Origin: Sphingobacteriia bacterium
GTDB taxonomy: Bacteria > Bacteroidota > Bacteroidia > Bacteroidales > UBA7960
Reading direction: 5' to 3'
Length of the DNA stretch: 64,000 nt
Assembly (NCBI GenBank): GCA_011390785.1
Contig: JAABRR010000004.1
Span: forward strand, 1 to 64,000
In this document: piece by piece, positions 36,194-46,930 of the stretch
How the letters are laid out: each line of letters begins with the position of its first letter
Numbering within the stretch: the first letter of the stretch is position 1
Position numbers and translations under genes: made by a program
The notes under the pieces: model-generated
The model's input: only the letters and a program-made list of their open reading frames with translations
Told to the model about the DNA's origin: nothing
Database searches by the model: none

Positions 36194-38995
36194 ATGAAAA
36201 TCACTACGAAGAAAATTTACGGTCAGAATTACAGGAAAAGGTTTCCTTTTTTATCTTCTACTGGTTCCGTAATCCGGATTTTGGTTCTTATTACCCTGTC
36301 AGGCTTTATTGCCTCCTGCCAGCAAACTACCGATAAAATACTACTTAACGGTGAATGGGCACTGCACCTTGCCCCTGAAAAACCGCCACATAGCGCAGAC
36401 CCACAATCGCTGGATTATAATCTGAGTATTCAATTGCCGGGCACTCTGGATGATGCCGGCATTGGTGATCCTAACCCCGTTGAGCCAAACCTGGAGCGAG
36501 AAATAATGCTACACCTACACCGAAAGGTTACTTACACCGGGCCTGCTTTTTTTACCCGCGAAATAAACATCCCCCAAAACTGGAATGATAAAAGCATAAC
36601 GCTACGACTGGAAAGAATCCTTTGGGAGTCAATTGTTTGGGTAAACGGACAAAAAGTTGGGAGTAACCTGAGCCTCTCTACAGCTCATGAATATGATCTT
36701 TCATCATTTCTAAATCCTGGAAAAAATAACCTGACAATCTGCGTTGATAATTCGAAAAAGTATGATCTAAACAGATACGATCTGGCTCATGCTTATACCA
36801 ACCATACCCAGATTATCTGGAATGGTATTCTGGGAGATATTGTCCTTCAGGCAAAATCTAATGCCTTTGTGAGCAACATTGAAGTATATCCCGATTTCTC
36901 AGGAAAAAAAATATCGGGAAGTTTTTTGGTTTCCCAACCTGCTCAAAGGGCAGAAAATGCAGTGGTTAAGGTTTTAGATAAACAAAAGCGCGAAGTATCT
37001 TCTGTTTCGGTACCCCTAAAGGGAAGCAGCAACAGTTTTAATATCGCTATTGATGAAGAGATTTTTCCCTGGAACGAGTTTACTCCTGTACTGTATGATC
37101 TGGAAATTACGTTAACGGACACATCCGGTGCCAAGCTTCATTCTCTTTCCGAATCTTTTGGGTTTCGCAACCTTGAAGCAAGCGATGGCAGATTTTTCAT
37201 CAACGAAAAACCCATTTTCCTGCGTGGTACCCTTGATTGTGCTATTTTTCCCCTTACTGGTTACCCGCACACTGACGTGGAAAGCTGGCGTGAAACATTC
37301 GCCGCAGCAAAGGAGTTTGGCCTTAATCATATTCGTTTTCATTCATGGTGTCCACCAAAAGCTGCCTTCGAAGCCGCCGACCAAATGGGTATGTACCTGC
37401 AGGTAGAATTGCCCAACTGGGGACTAAACTACGGCCAGGATATGGGCACAGTTGATTTTTTAAACAGCGAAGCAGACGAGATTCTCAAAGCCTATGGAAA
37501 TCATCCTTCCTTTGTGTTGCTGTCGCTGGGCAATGAGCTACAGGGAGATTTTGGCATGCTTAACGGGCTGGTAAACCGTCTTCAAAATCTTGACAACCGA
37601 CATTTATATACCACAACCAGTTTCACTTTCGAAAAAGGACATGGTCTTTACCCTGAGCCGGTTGATGATTTTTTCATTACCCAATATACAGAAAAAGGGT
37701 GGGTGAGGGGACAAGGTGTTTTCGATCAGTACCCACCACGCTTTAATGCCGATTATACCGAGGCAATGTACCATATCCAGGTGCCCCTGGTAACTCACGA
37801 AATCGGGCAATATTCCATTTATCCCGATATGAGCGAAATTGAGAAATATACAGGAGTACTTGAGCCAACCAATTTTGTAGCCGTAAAAAATGATCTTGAT
37901 AAAAAGGGGCTTCTACCTATGGCTGAAGTCTATACGGAAGCAACCGGAAAATTCGGCACTCTGCTCTACAAGGAAGAAATTGAAAGAGCCCTTAAAACCG
38001 ACGGAATTGATGGATTCCAACTGCTCGATCTGCACGATTTCTCGGGGCAGGGAACAGCGCTGGTAGGCGTTCTCAATGCTTTTTGGGAACCCAAAGGTTT
38101 TGTAACCGGCCAGCAATGGCGAATGTTCTGCTCTGAGGTGGTGCCTTTGCTTTGGTTCGACAAAGCTGTTTATACCAGTTCAGAAACATTTAACGCCGAA
38201 TTTGGAATGGCCAATTACAGCCATGATTTATCAAACCAAAGTGTAGTATGGGAATTAAAAGATAGCACCGGGCAATCGATCGAAAGCAATACCCTGACTG
38301 GGTTTGAAATTGTGTCGGGAAAAACATCTAAACTGGGAAATATAAGTTTCGACCTGACGAGGTTGAAAACCCCTGCCAAATACACAATAGAACTATCCTT
38401 ACCCGAAACCAACTACAAAAATAATTGGGAAATATGGGTGTATGGAGACAATGTTGTTATGCCTGAAAATCAAATTGTTGTAATTGATATTTGGGCTGAT
38501 GCTTTAACTGCCCTTGAGCAGGGTAAATCGGTATTATTTTCTGGAAATCCTTCTAATCTCAATGGGATTGAAGGAAAGTTTGTCCCAGTGTTCTGGAGCC
38601 CGGTTCATTTCCCAGATCAACCCGGAACTATGGGTCTGTTGATTGATCCTGATCATGAAGCTTTTGCCCATTTCCCAACCGATTTTTACTCAAACTGGCA
38701 ATGGTGGGATCTGTGCAAAAACTCAAAAACGCTTGATGTTGACAGTTTAAATGTTGAGCCGGTGGTAACTGTTATCGATAATTTCTTTAAAAACCGAAGG
38801 CTGACCAACCTTTTTCAGGCAAGGGTAAAAGAAGGGAAACTGATGTTTTCGTCCATCGATCTGCACAATGATCTTGAAAACAGACCGGTGGCACGACAAC
38901 TGAAATACAGTCTGATTAACTACATGAACAGCCCTGCTTTTTCTCCGGAAAAAGAGATTTCGGAAGCGCAACTTGAAGCATTCTTTGCGCAATAA
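36194..38995 (+). CDS. GH2 family glycosidase, lipoprotein
   Basis: A 933-residue protein starting at ATG 36194 with a long N-terminal leader before the lipobox (LITLSGFIASC). Domain order is the GH2 one: sugar-binding jelly roll (about 45-215; LNGEWALHL, WESIVWVNGQKVG, NGILGDIVLQ), Ig-like domain (220-330), then the catalytic barrel with acid/base E448 in LSLGNELQGDF and nucleophile E536 in THEIGQYSIYP. Residues from about 660 on are additional beta-sandwich domains. The NEIGQ.. nucleophile context and the long C-terminal extension separate it from LacZ-type enzymes and from the partial GH2 at the window start, so substrate (beta-galactoside or beta-glucuronide) is open. It begins 110 bases after the HTCS stop. 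Confidence 0.87.
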   Translation: MKITTKKIYGQNYRKRFPFLSSTGSVIRILVLITLSGFIASCQQTTDKILLNGEWALHLAPEKPPHSADPQSLDYNLSIQLPGTLDDAGIGDPNPVEPNLEREIMLHLHRKVTYTGPAFFTREINIPQNWNDKSITLRLERILWESIVWVNGQKVGSNLSLSTAHEYDLSSFLNPGKNNLTICVDNSKKYDLNRYDLAHAYTNHTQIIWNGILGDIVLQAKSNAFVSNIEVYPDFSGKKISGSFLVSQPAQRAENAVVKVLDKQKREVSSVSVPLKGSSNSFNIAIDEEIFPWNEFTPVLYDLEITLTDTSGAKLHSLSESFGFRNLEASDGRFFINEKPIFLRGTLDCAIFPLTGYPHTDVESWRETFAAAKEFGLNHIRFHSWCPPKAAFEAADQMGMYLQVELPNWGLNYGQDMGTVDFLNSEADEILKAYGNHPSFVLLSLGNELQGDFGMLNGLVNRLQNLDNRHLYTTTSFTFEKGHGLYPEPVDDFFITQYTEKGWVRGQGVFDQYPPRFNADYTEAMYHIQVPLVTHEIGQYSIYPDMSEIEKYTGVLEPTNFVAVKNDLDKKGLLPMAEVYTEATGKFGTLLYKEEIERALKTDGIDGFQLLDLHDFSGQGTALVGVLNAFWEPKGFVTGQQWRMFCSEVVPLLWFDKAVYTSSETFNAEFGMANYSHDLSNQSVVWELKDSTGQSIESNTLTGFEIVSGKTSKLGNISFDLTRLKTPAKYTIELSLPETNYKNNWEIWVYGDNVVMPENQIVVIDIWADALTALEQGKSVLFSGNPSNLNGIEGKFVPVFWSPVHFPDQPGTMGLLIDPDHEAFAHFPTDFYSNWQWWDLCKNSKTLDVDSLNVEPVVTVIDNFFKNRRLTNLFQARVKEGKLMFSSIDLHNDLENRPVARQLKYSLINYMNSPAFSPEKEISEAQLEAFFAQ

Positions 38996-42310
<3,315 letters not shown>

Positions 42311-42328
42311 AGTAAATTTTATTTTTTT

Positions 42329-42371
42329 ATTGCGTTATCCTAATCCATTTGGAGATGGGGGATAACGCAAT
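42329..42371. repeat. Perfect 12-bp inverted repeat after the beta-galactosidase gene
   Basis: ATTGCGTTATCC (42329-42340) and GGATAACGCAAT (42360-42371) form a perfect 12-bp stem with a 19-base loop, 18 bases after the beta-galactosidase stop. There is no T-run on its 3' side on either strand, so it is not a standard terminator; it could still stop transcription or protect the mRNA end. Confidence 0.55.
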
Positions 42372-42522
42372 ATTTTGGTCCTATCAATTATCCGGAGATC
42401 ATGATGTGGAAGGACTCAAACATGGCGCTGATGATTTTTATACCGAAGGATTCATTAAGGATACCAATAAAAGAAAGCGTAGTGGTATGCTTGCCTTCAA
42501 ACCCTACCAAAACGCTTTCTAA
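42361..42522 (+). pseudogene. C-terminal remnant of an unidentified enzyme
   Basis: Fifty-three codons in one frame read DNAIFWSYQLSGDHDVEGL, then HGADDFYTEGFIKDTNKRK and SGMLAFKPYQNAF, ending in a proper TAA. There is no start codon or upstream body: the frame dissolves at the inverted repeat just before it. The residue pattern (aromatic, GADDF, KPYQ) looks like the conserved tail of a large exported enzyme, probably a glycosidase, but I do not recognise the family. It is most simply the 3' end left after deletion of a gene that once followed the beta-galactosidase. Confidence 0.5.
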
Positions 42523-42593
42523 CCTTTTCCTAAAATAAAAAGTAACTCTGAAAAAGTCCATAGGCTAAGGTTTTTTTAAAAGCAATTAATTCA

Positions 42594-43190
42594 TCATTTC
42601 CCTTTCATCAAGGTAATAGTTCCGGTCCAGTGATGGAACGAATTTTCAGGATAGGAATCCCGGTTGTAGTCGTCGGTATAGCCACTTCCGGTAGCTCCGG
42701 CAAATCTTCCGGTGCCGCCAAGAATAACAAATGGATCAATAAAGTATGAATTCACATCTTCCGGATGGTGGTCCAGTCTACCGTTAAGAACCTCTCCGGC
42801 ACATGCTACGTAAAGGCTGTCGCCATTGGCCGCCACAAACCAGGCATGCATATACTCTCCTGGATATTCGCCGGTCATGAAATTAGCACAGAATTCGAAA
42901 TAATGATTAAACTTACCAAGGTGGGTACCGGTACCCCCGCCTTCATTCTGTACAAGCCCCCATGCTTCTCCGACGGAGAAATCCCAGGGACCACATTCGG
43001 GACAGGGAACAATTCCATCCAGGTACGTACCCATAAATTTGATTTTAAAAGGTACAGTTACCATAGCCTGTCCTTTTTTCAGACTCATATCGGTGAGTTC
43101 TTCATTAAAACTCAATTCATCTGTTTTGTTACATGCTGCAATAATGCTAAAAACAGCCATCAGCAGCAGGATTTTTCCAAGTGTTTTCAT
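42594..43190 (-). CDS. Lipoprotein with allene-oxide-cyclase-like beta-barrel domain
   Basis: A 198-residue lipoprotein (MKTLGKILLLMAVFSIIAAC, Cys 20). The C-terminal half carries ILGGTGRFAGATGSGYTDDY and HHWTGTITLMKGK, the signature of the small barrel shared by allene oxide cyclase/dirigent-like proteins. In bacteria it occurs in secreted proteins of unknown function. An N-terminal acidic stretch follows the lipid anchor. CPECG in the middle is a possible metal-binding or disulfide pair. No neighbouring gene is in the same transcription unit. Function unknown. Confidence 0.68.
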   Translation of the reverse strand: MKTLGKILLLMAVFSIIAACNKTDELSFNEELTDMSLKKGQAMVTVPFKIKFMGTYLDGIVPCPECGPWDFSVGEAWGLVQNEGGGTGTHLGKFNHYFEFCANFMTGEYPGEYMHAWFVAANGDSLYVACAGEVLNGRLDHHPEDVNSYFIDPFVILGGTGRFAGATGSGYTDDYNRDSYPENSFHHWTGTITLMKGK

Positions 43191-43880
43191 AATACAATTT
43201 TTTAGGTTAAAAAATGCGGATTAAAATGCTTTAATCCAAACTAAATTTCTGAAGAAAATGCAGGTATTACCTGGCAACTTTGTTATTTAAACTTTCAATT
43301 TTTAAAAAGAAATTATTAAAATCAAACTGAGTGGCCATTGCTTTTTCATAATTTTTTGTTTTAAATGATCACATTTTCTCATTTATAAACTGTAAAACTT
43401 ATTTATCAAACCTTTTTCAAAATGTAAACAGATATTGTACTATTGATTGTCTTCCAGTTTTGTGCAATTTCATAAAATTCGGCAATCTCATAAAAATCTA
43501 CTACAGATGATATAAATTTCGTCAATAAACCTAATTAATACATAGCAGCTGAATAGCAAAGAATTACACTAAATGCACATTCGTTTCAATATAATTGCAA
43601 TGATTATATTCTTTTTGCAAAATGATGTCTTAAGACGATCAGGCATAAAAAAATCAGGGAATATTAAAATGGACCGAGCCATCACAAAAATTTTGACACA
43701 CGTAGCTTGTCCCGTAATAAAACGGGAGGGATATTTATAATTCGCAGTATGTTAAAACATGAAGTCAGAGTATTTTTGGTGATTTATCCCGCTTTTCGCG
43801 GGAGCTCTCTCGCTGATGAAATACACAAGGTCATTGCCAGCTCACAAACGGGAATGAGAAAAAATAATCAAAGTGGGTAT
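43191..43880. other. Long non-coding stretch with two small hairpins
   Basis: Nearly 700 AT-rich bases with no convincing gene on either strand. Two hairpins of similar shape are present: TCCCGT/ACGGGA (43710-43727) and TCCCGC/GCGGGA (43787-43803). They resemble short dispersed repeats rather than terminators, because neither has a T-run. The left part probably contains the promoter of the - strand lipoprotein gene. Confidence 0.5.
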
Positions 43881-45758
43881 TTATTGGGTAAGATCGAGTT
43901 GTTGGGCCAGTTCCTTAAAACGGGGCTCATTGTACAAAGGTTTGTAGTAGGGGTTTTTTTCCATCCAGGGGATAAAATCCTGGCGCAAGTCGAAGGCTGT
44001 TTCCACCCATTTCATGGCCAGCTCTGTTTCACCAAGAGTTGCATAAATATCCGATATTCCCCAGGCATTCCAGGCATTAATATTTTTTTCAAGCATCCCG
44101 GCAATTTCGAAGGCCTGTTCAGTTTTTCCAGCCCGGGCATAGGTTACTCCGAGGCCACATAAGAATCCCGGTTCAATGTCGATACCCTTTTTATGAATTT
44201 CAATGGCTTCTTCATATTTTCCCTGTTCGGCAAGCGCCGAGCCCATAATATAATAAGCCATGGTATAGTTTGGGTCAATTTCGAGCGTTCTTTGGGCTTC
44301 TAATATGGCTTCCGGAAAAAGATCAAGCCAAAGATAAAGCCAACCCAGGTATCCTGTACAAATGGGATTCAGAGGATCTATTTCCACAGCCAGTTTCATT
44401 TCATTAATGGCCTTTTCGTTCTCGCCTTTTATTAAACTGTACCAACTGTTGGTATAGCGAACAAGCGATAAATTGGGATTGATTTCGATGGCTTTGCTTA
44501 AATTATAATCTGTTTTTTCCCAGTTCCATTCATGATAAAGAAAAAAAGTGGAGAGAACAGCATAGGCTTCAGCCAATGTTGAATCAAGTTCCAGTGCTTT
44601 TAGTGCATAAGTTTTGGCCAGCAGGTGTGCTTCTTCGCCGGCTTCAGAAACATGCCCCGTGTTGCTGTAGGCGATAGAAAGTCCTAAATAGGGTAGAGGA
44701 TCATCAGGATCAATTGAAATGGCTTCGCTTAAATATTCAAGTCCTTTTGCCAGACCATCGGGTGTCATCCTGTTCAACTGAAACATACCGCGCATATACA
44801 GCTGATACAAAGCAGGATTAATTTCCCGTGACCGGCTCATCTGTTCTGCCTGTTTCAGGTCAAGCTTCAGATGAATATTTTCAGCAATATGCCGCGTTAC
44901 ATTCCGGTAAATGGAAAGAACATCTTGCCAGTCATAGAAATATGTACCCGACCATACGTGCTTTTCTTCCGGAAATGCTTTTATAAGTTGTACGATTATC
45001 TGAAGGCTGTCTTCCGATCCCAAAACTGAACCTTCAACAATATAGTTTACTTCCAGTTCATTGGCAATTTGCTGAACAGAGTGCTTGCCGTTCTGGTATT
45101 GCAGGGTTGATGTTCTGGATTTAACAACCAGATTGTCTAATCTGCCCAATTCTCCTATAATAGCATCATGAACCCCGGATGAAAAATATTCGAGGCCCGG
45201 ATCTCCTGTAAAGTTGTTAATAGGAAGTACGGCAATGGAGCTTGTTTGCGAAATATTATCAGTTGATAAGGGAGGTGTTTTATTTCGTTTATTAAGAAAG
45301 ATAAAAGCCAGAATCATAAAAATGAAAGAAAGGAAACCGATTATTGCAAACGGATTTATTCGCAATTTATGCCAATGGTTTGATTTATTGTTGTCTTTGT
45401 TAACAAGATACTTCTGGTGAATTTTTACTCTTGATTCGCCGGGTGTAAAACCATGAAACTCATGAAAGCACTTGTTAAAATAGGTTGGACTGGAAAATCC
45501 TACCCGGTAAGCAATTTCAGAAATGGTTGATTTTTCGCTCAACAAAAATTCTATAGCTTTTTCAAGCCGGATTTCACGAATAAACTGATTGGGAGTTTTA
45601 TTGCAAGCATTATGCAGCCTGCGATTAAGCGTGTGATAGTTTATTTCTGCGGCACACGCAAGTTCCTTGCCCCTGAAATTTTCATTCTCCAGATTTTCAA
45701 GGGCAACCTGAGTGAGTTTATTAATAAACTCTTCATCTTTGCCATGTATACCAGACAT
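43881..45758 (-). CDS. Membrane regulator: N-terminal AraC HTH, TM helix, TolB/FlgO-like domain, TPR repeats
   Basis: A 625-residue protein. Residues about 10-110 are an AraC-type HTH (NYHTLNRRLHNACNKTPNQF, TISEIAYRVGFSSPTYFNK), at the N-terminus rather than the usual C-terminus. One transmembrane helix follows (FAIIGFLSFIFMILAFIFL, about 137-155). Next is the SSIAVLPINNFTGDPG ... YIVEGSV domain (about 172-290), as in adenylate-cyclase-associated and TolB-like proteins. Then come at least six TPR units (LEYLSEAISIDPDDPLPYLG, AEAYAVLSTFFL, AILEAQRTLEIDPNYTMAYY). The layout implies a cytoplasmic DNA-binding head and a periplasmic TPR sensor, a direct membrane-to-DNA regulator. Its targets are probably nearby genes, but no operator can be seen. 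Confidence 0.88.
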   Translation of the reverse strand: MSGIHGKDEEFINKLTQVALENLENENFRGKELACAAEINYHTLNRRLHNACNKTPNQFIREIRLEKAIEFLLSEKSTISEIAYRVGFSSPTYFNKCFHEFHGFTPGESRVKIHQKYLVNKDNNKSNHWHKLRINPFAIIGFLSFIFMILAFIFLNKRNKTPPLSTDNISQTSSIAVLPINNFTGDPGLEYFSSGVHDAIIGELGRLDNLVVKSRTSTLQYQNGKHSVQQIANELEVNYIVEGSVLGSEDSLQIIVQLIKAFPEEKHVWSGTYFYDWQDVLSIYRNVTRHIAENIHLKLDLKQAEQMSRSREINPALYQLYMRGMFQLNRMTPDGLAKGLEYLSEAISIDPDDPLPYLGLSIAYSNTGHVSEAGEEAHLLAKTYALKALELDSTLAEAYAVLSTFFLYHEWNWEKTDYNLSKAIEINPNLSLVRYTNSWYSLIKGENEKAINEMKLAVEIDPLNPICTGYLGWLYLWLDLFPEAILEAQRTLEIDPNYTMAYYIMGSALAEQGKYEEAIEIHKKGIDIEPGFLCGLGVTYARAGKTEQAFEIAGMLEKNINAWNAWGISDIYATLGETELAMKWVETAFDLRQDFIPWMEKNPYYKPLYNEPRFKELAQQLDLTQ

Positions 45759-46151
45759 TGCCTGTCATATTTTATAGCAGTATGGTAAATGTAGTTAAAA
45801 TATTGATTTAAACAGTCATTACATAGAAAAAATCATGTCAAAGCAAGTTGTTTTTTTTGTGCACTTGATATGAAAGCAACCAGTGAATGGCCTTTGAAAG
45901 AGCGGTGAAGGATTCCCTGAGAAAGAAAAAGCAAATTGTAAACTTATTACCGTTGGCTGGCCGAAAAATATATACTAATCTGTTTATCTTTTAATTAGTT
46001 ATTTTAAACTTTAAGAAGTGGTGGAAGATACATGAAATCTGAAAAAATAAGACACCTACGCTTCAAACAGAATAAATCCGATTCAATAAGCAACTGAACT
46101 TTTTGCTCATCCTTTTTGCTTTAATATAAATAGTAAATAAAACTAAACATC
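45759..46151. other. Divergent intergenic region
   Basis: Some 390 bases between the divergent AraC-TPR regulator and the DUF4174 gene. It is AT-rich and presumably holds both promoters, though no full TTG/TAnnTTTG pair is convincing. No coding frame or hairpin of note. Confidence 0.45.
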
Positions 46152-46589
46152 ATGAATTATTTGAAAACACTTTTTTTCGTTATGACTCTATTTACTGCTT
46201 TGCTCGGTTCCGCGCAGGATCTATCGAAACACAGATGGGAAAACAGACTTATATTGCTCATTTCTGACGATGAAAACAACCCTACCTTAAAGGCTCAGAT
46301 AGCTGAGTTTACGAAGGATTTGACAGGCCTGGAAGAACGGAAATTAATCATATACCAGGTAATGCCTGAAGAGTATAAAATCATACTAAATGGCGATACA
46401 ACAAAACAATCTTCAAAATTGTATAAAACTTATAAAAAGACCGAAAAAGGGTTCGAAGTCCTGTTACTTGGCCTCGATGGTGGAATAAAGCATCGGCAAA
46501 GTGAATTATTACCATTAGAAAAATTATATGCCATTATCGATGCTATGCCCATGAGGCGCAGTGAGATGAAAAGAGAAAAACGGCAATAA
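46152..46589 (+). CDS. DUF4174-domain exported protein
   Basis: A 145-residue protein with a signal peptide (MNYLKTLFFVMTLFTALLGSAQ). The mature part matches the DUF4174 pattern: LSKHRWENRLILLISDDENN near the N-terminus, RKLIIYQVMPEEYK, FEVLLLGLDGGIKHRQSEL, LEKLYAIIDAMPMRRSEM at the end. The domain has a thioredoxin-like outline but lacks a CxxC. It is thought to be periplasmic and of unknown role. It stands alone here between two regulators/remnants. Confidence 0.85.
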   Translation: MNYLKTLFFVMTLFTALLGSAQDLSKHRWENRLILLISDDENNPTLKAQIAEFTKDLTGLEERKLIIYQVMPEEYKIILNGDTTKQSSKLYKTYKKTEKGFEVLLLGLDGGIKHRQSELLPLEKLYAIIDAMPMRRSEMKREKRQ

Positions 46590-46930
46590 AAAAAATCACA
46601 AACGAAAAGAAAGGCTACCCGGAAAGAGAGCATTTTTTTTCTTTATATAAATTCAGATGATTCCAGTGTGTTGAAATCAATAACAGTCTGGCACGTTTTA
46701 ATGGGGTTGATTTTACGATTTACAACAGCAGCTTTTTTAATGAAAACATGCTGCCCGGTATGGGTAAACAAATTTGCCAATAATAAATAATATATTTATC
46801 TCGGAAAGGGCAGCAGGAATTTGTTTATTTGTAGTGAATATCTCATATCGGCGTATAAATAGCTCCAACTGTTGGTTTCCCGATACGGCAAGGTGTTATT
46901 GATGAGTTGGAGAAAAAATAAGTGAAAAGA
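46590..46930 (+). other. Gap holding a beta-helix gene remnant
   Basis: A 341-base gap. It contains the remnant listed separately at 46661-46783 and nothing else convincing. The last 100 bases before 46931 presumably hold the metallophosphoesterase promoter. Confidence 0.4.
46661..46783 (+). pseudogene. Short remnant resembling a right-handed beta-helix protein
   Basis: Forty codons between an in-frame TGA (46658-46660) and TAA read FQCVEINNSLARFNGVDF, then TIYNSSFFNENMLPGMG. The N-S-x-F/N-G-V-D-F/I-Y-N-S pattern is typical of rungs in parallel beta-helix enzymes such as GH28 or polysaccharide lyases. No start codon or body is present, so this is at most a relic. Confidence 0.33.

Noticed and set aside
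43707-44162. 151-codon + strand frame overlapping the 3' end of the AraC-TPR gene
   Set aside because: Most of it is antisense to clear TPR repeats and the rest is low-complexity intergenic sequence.
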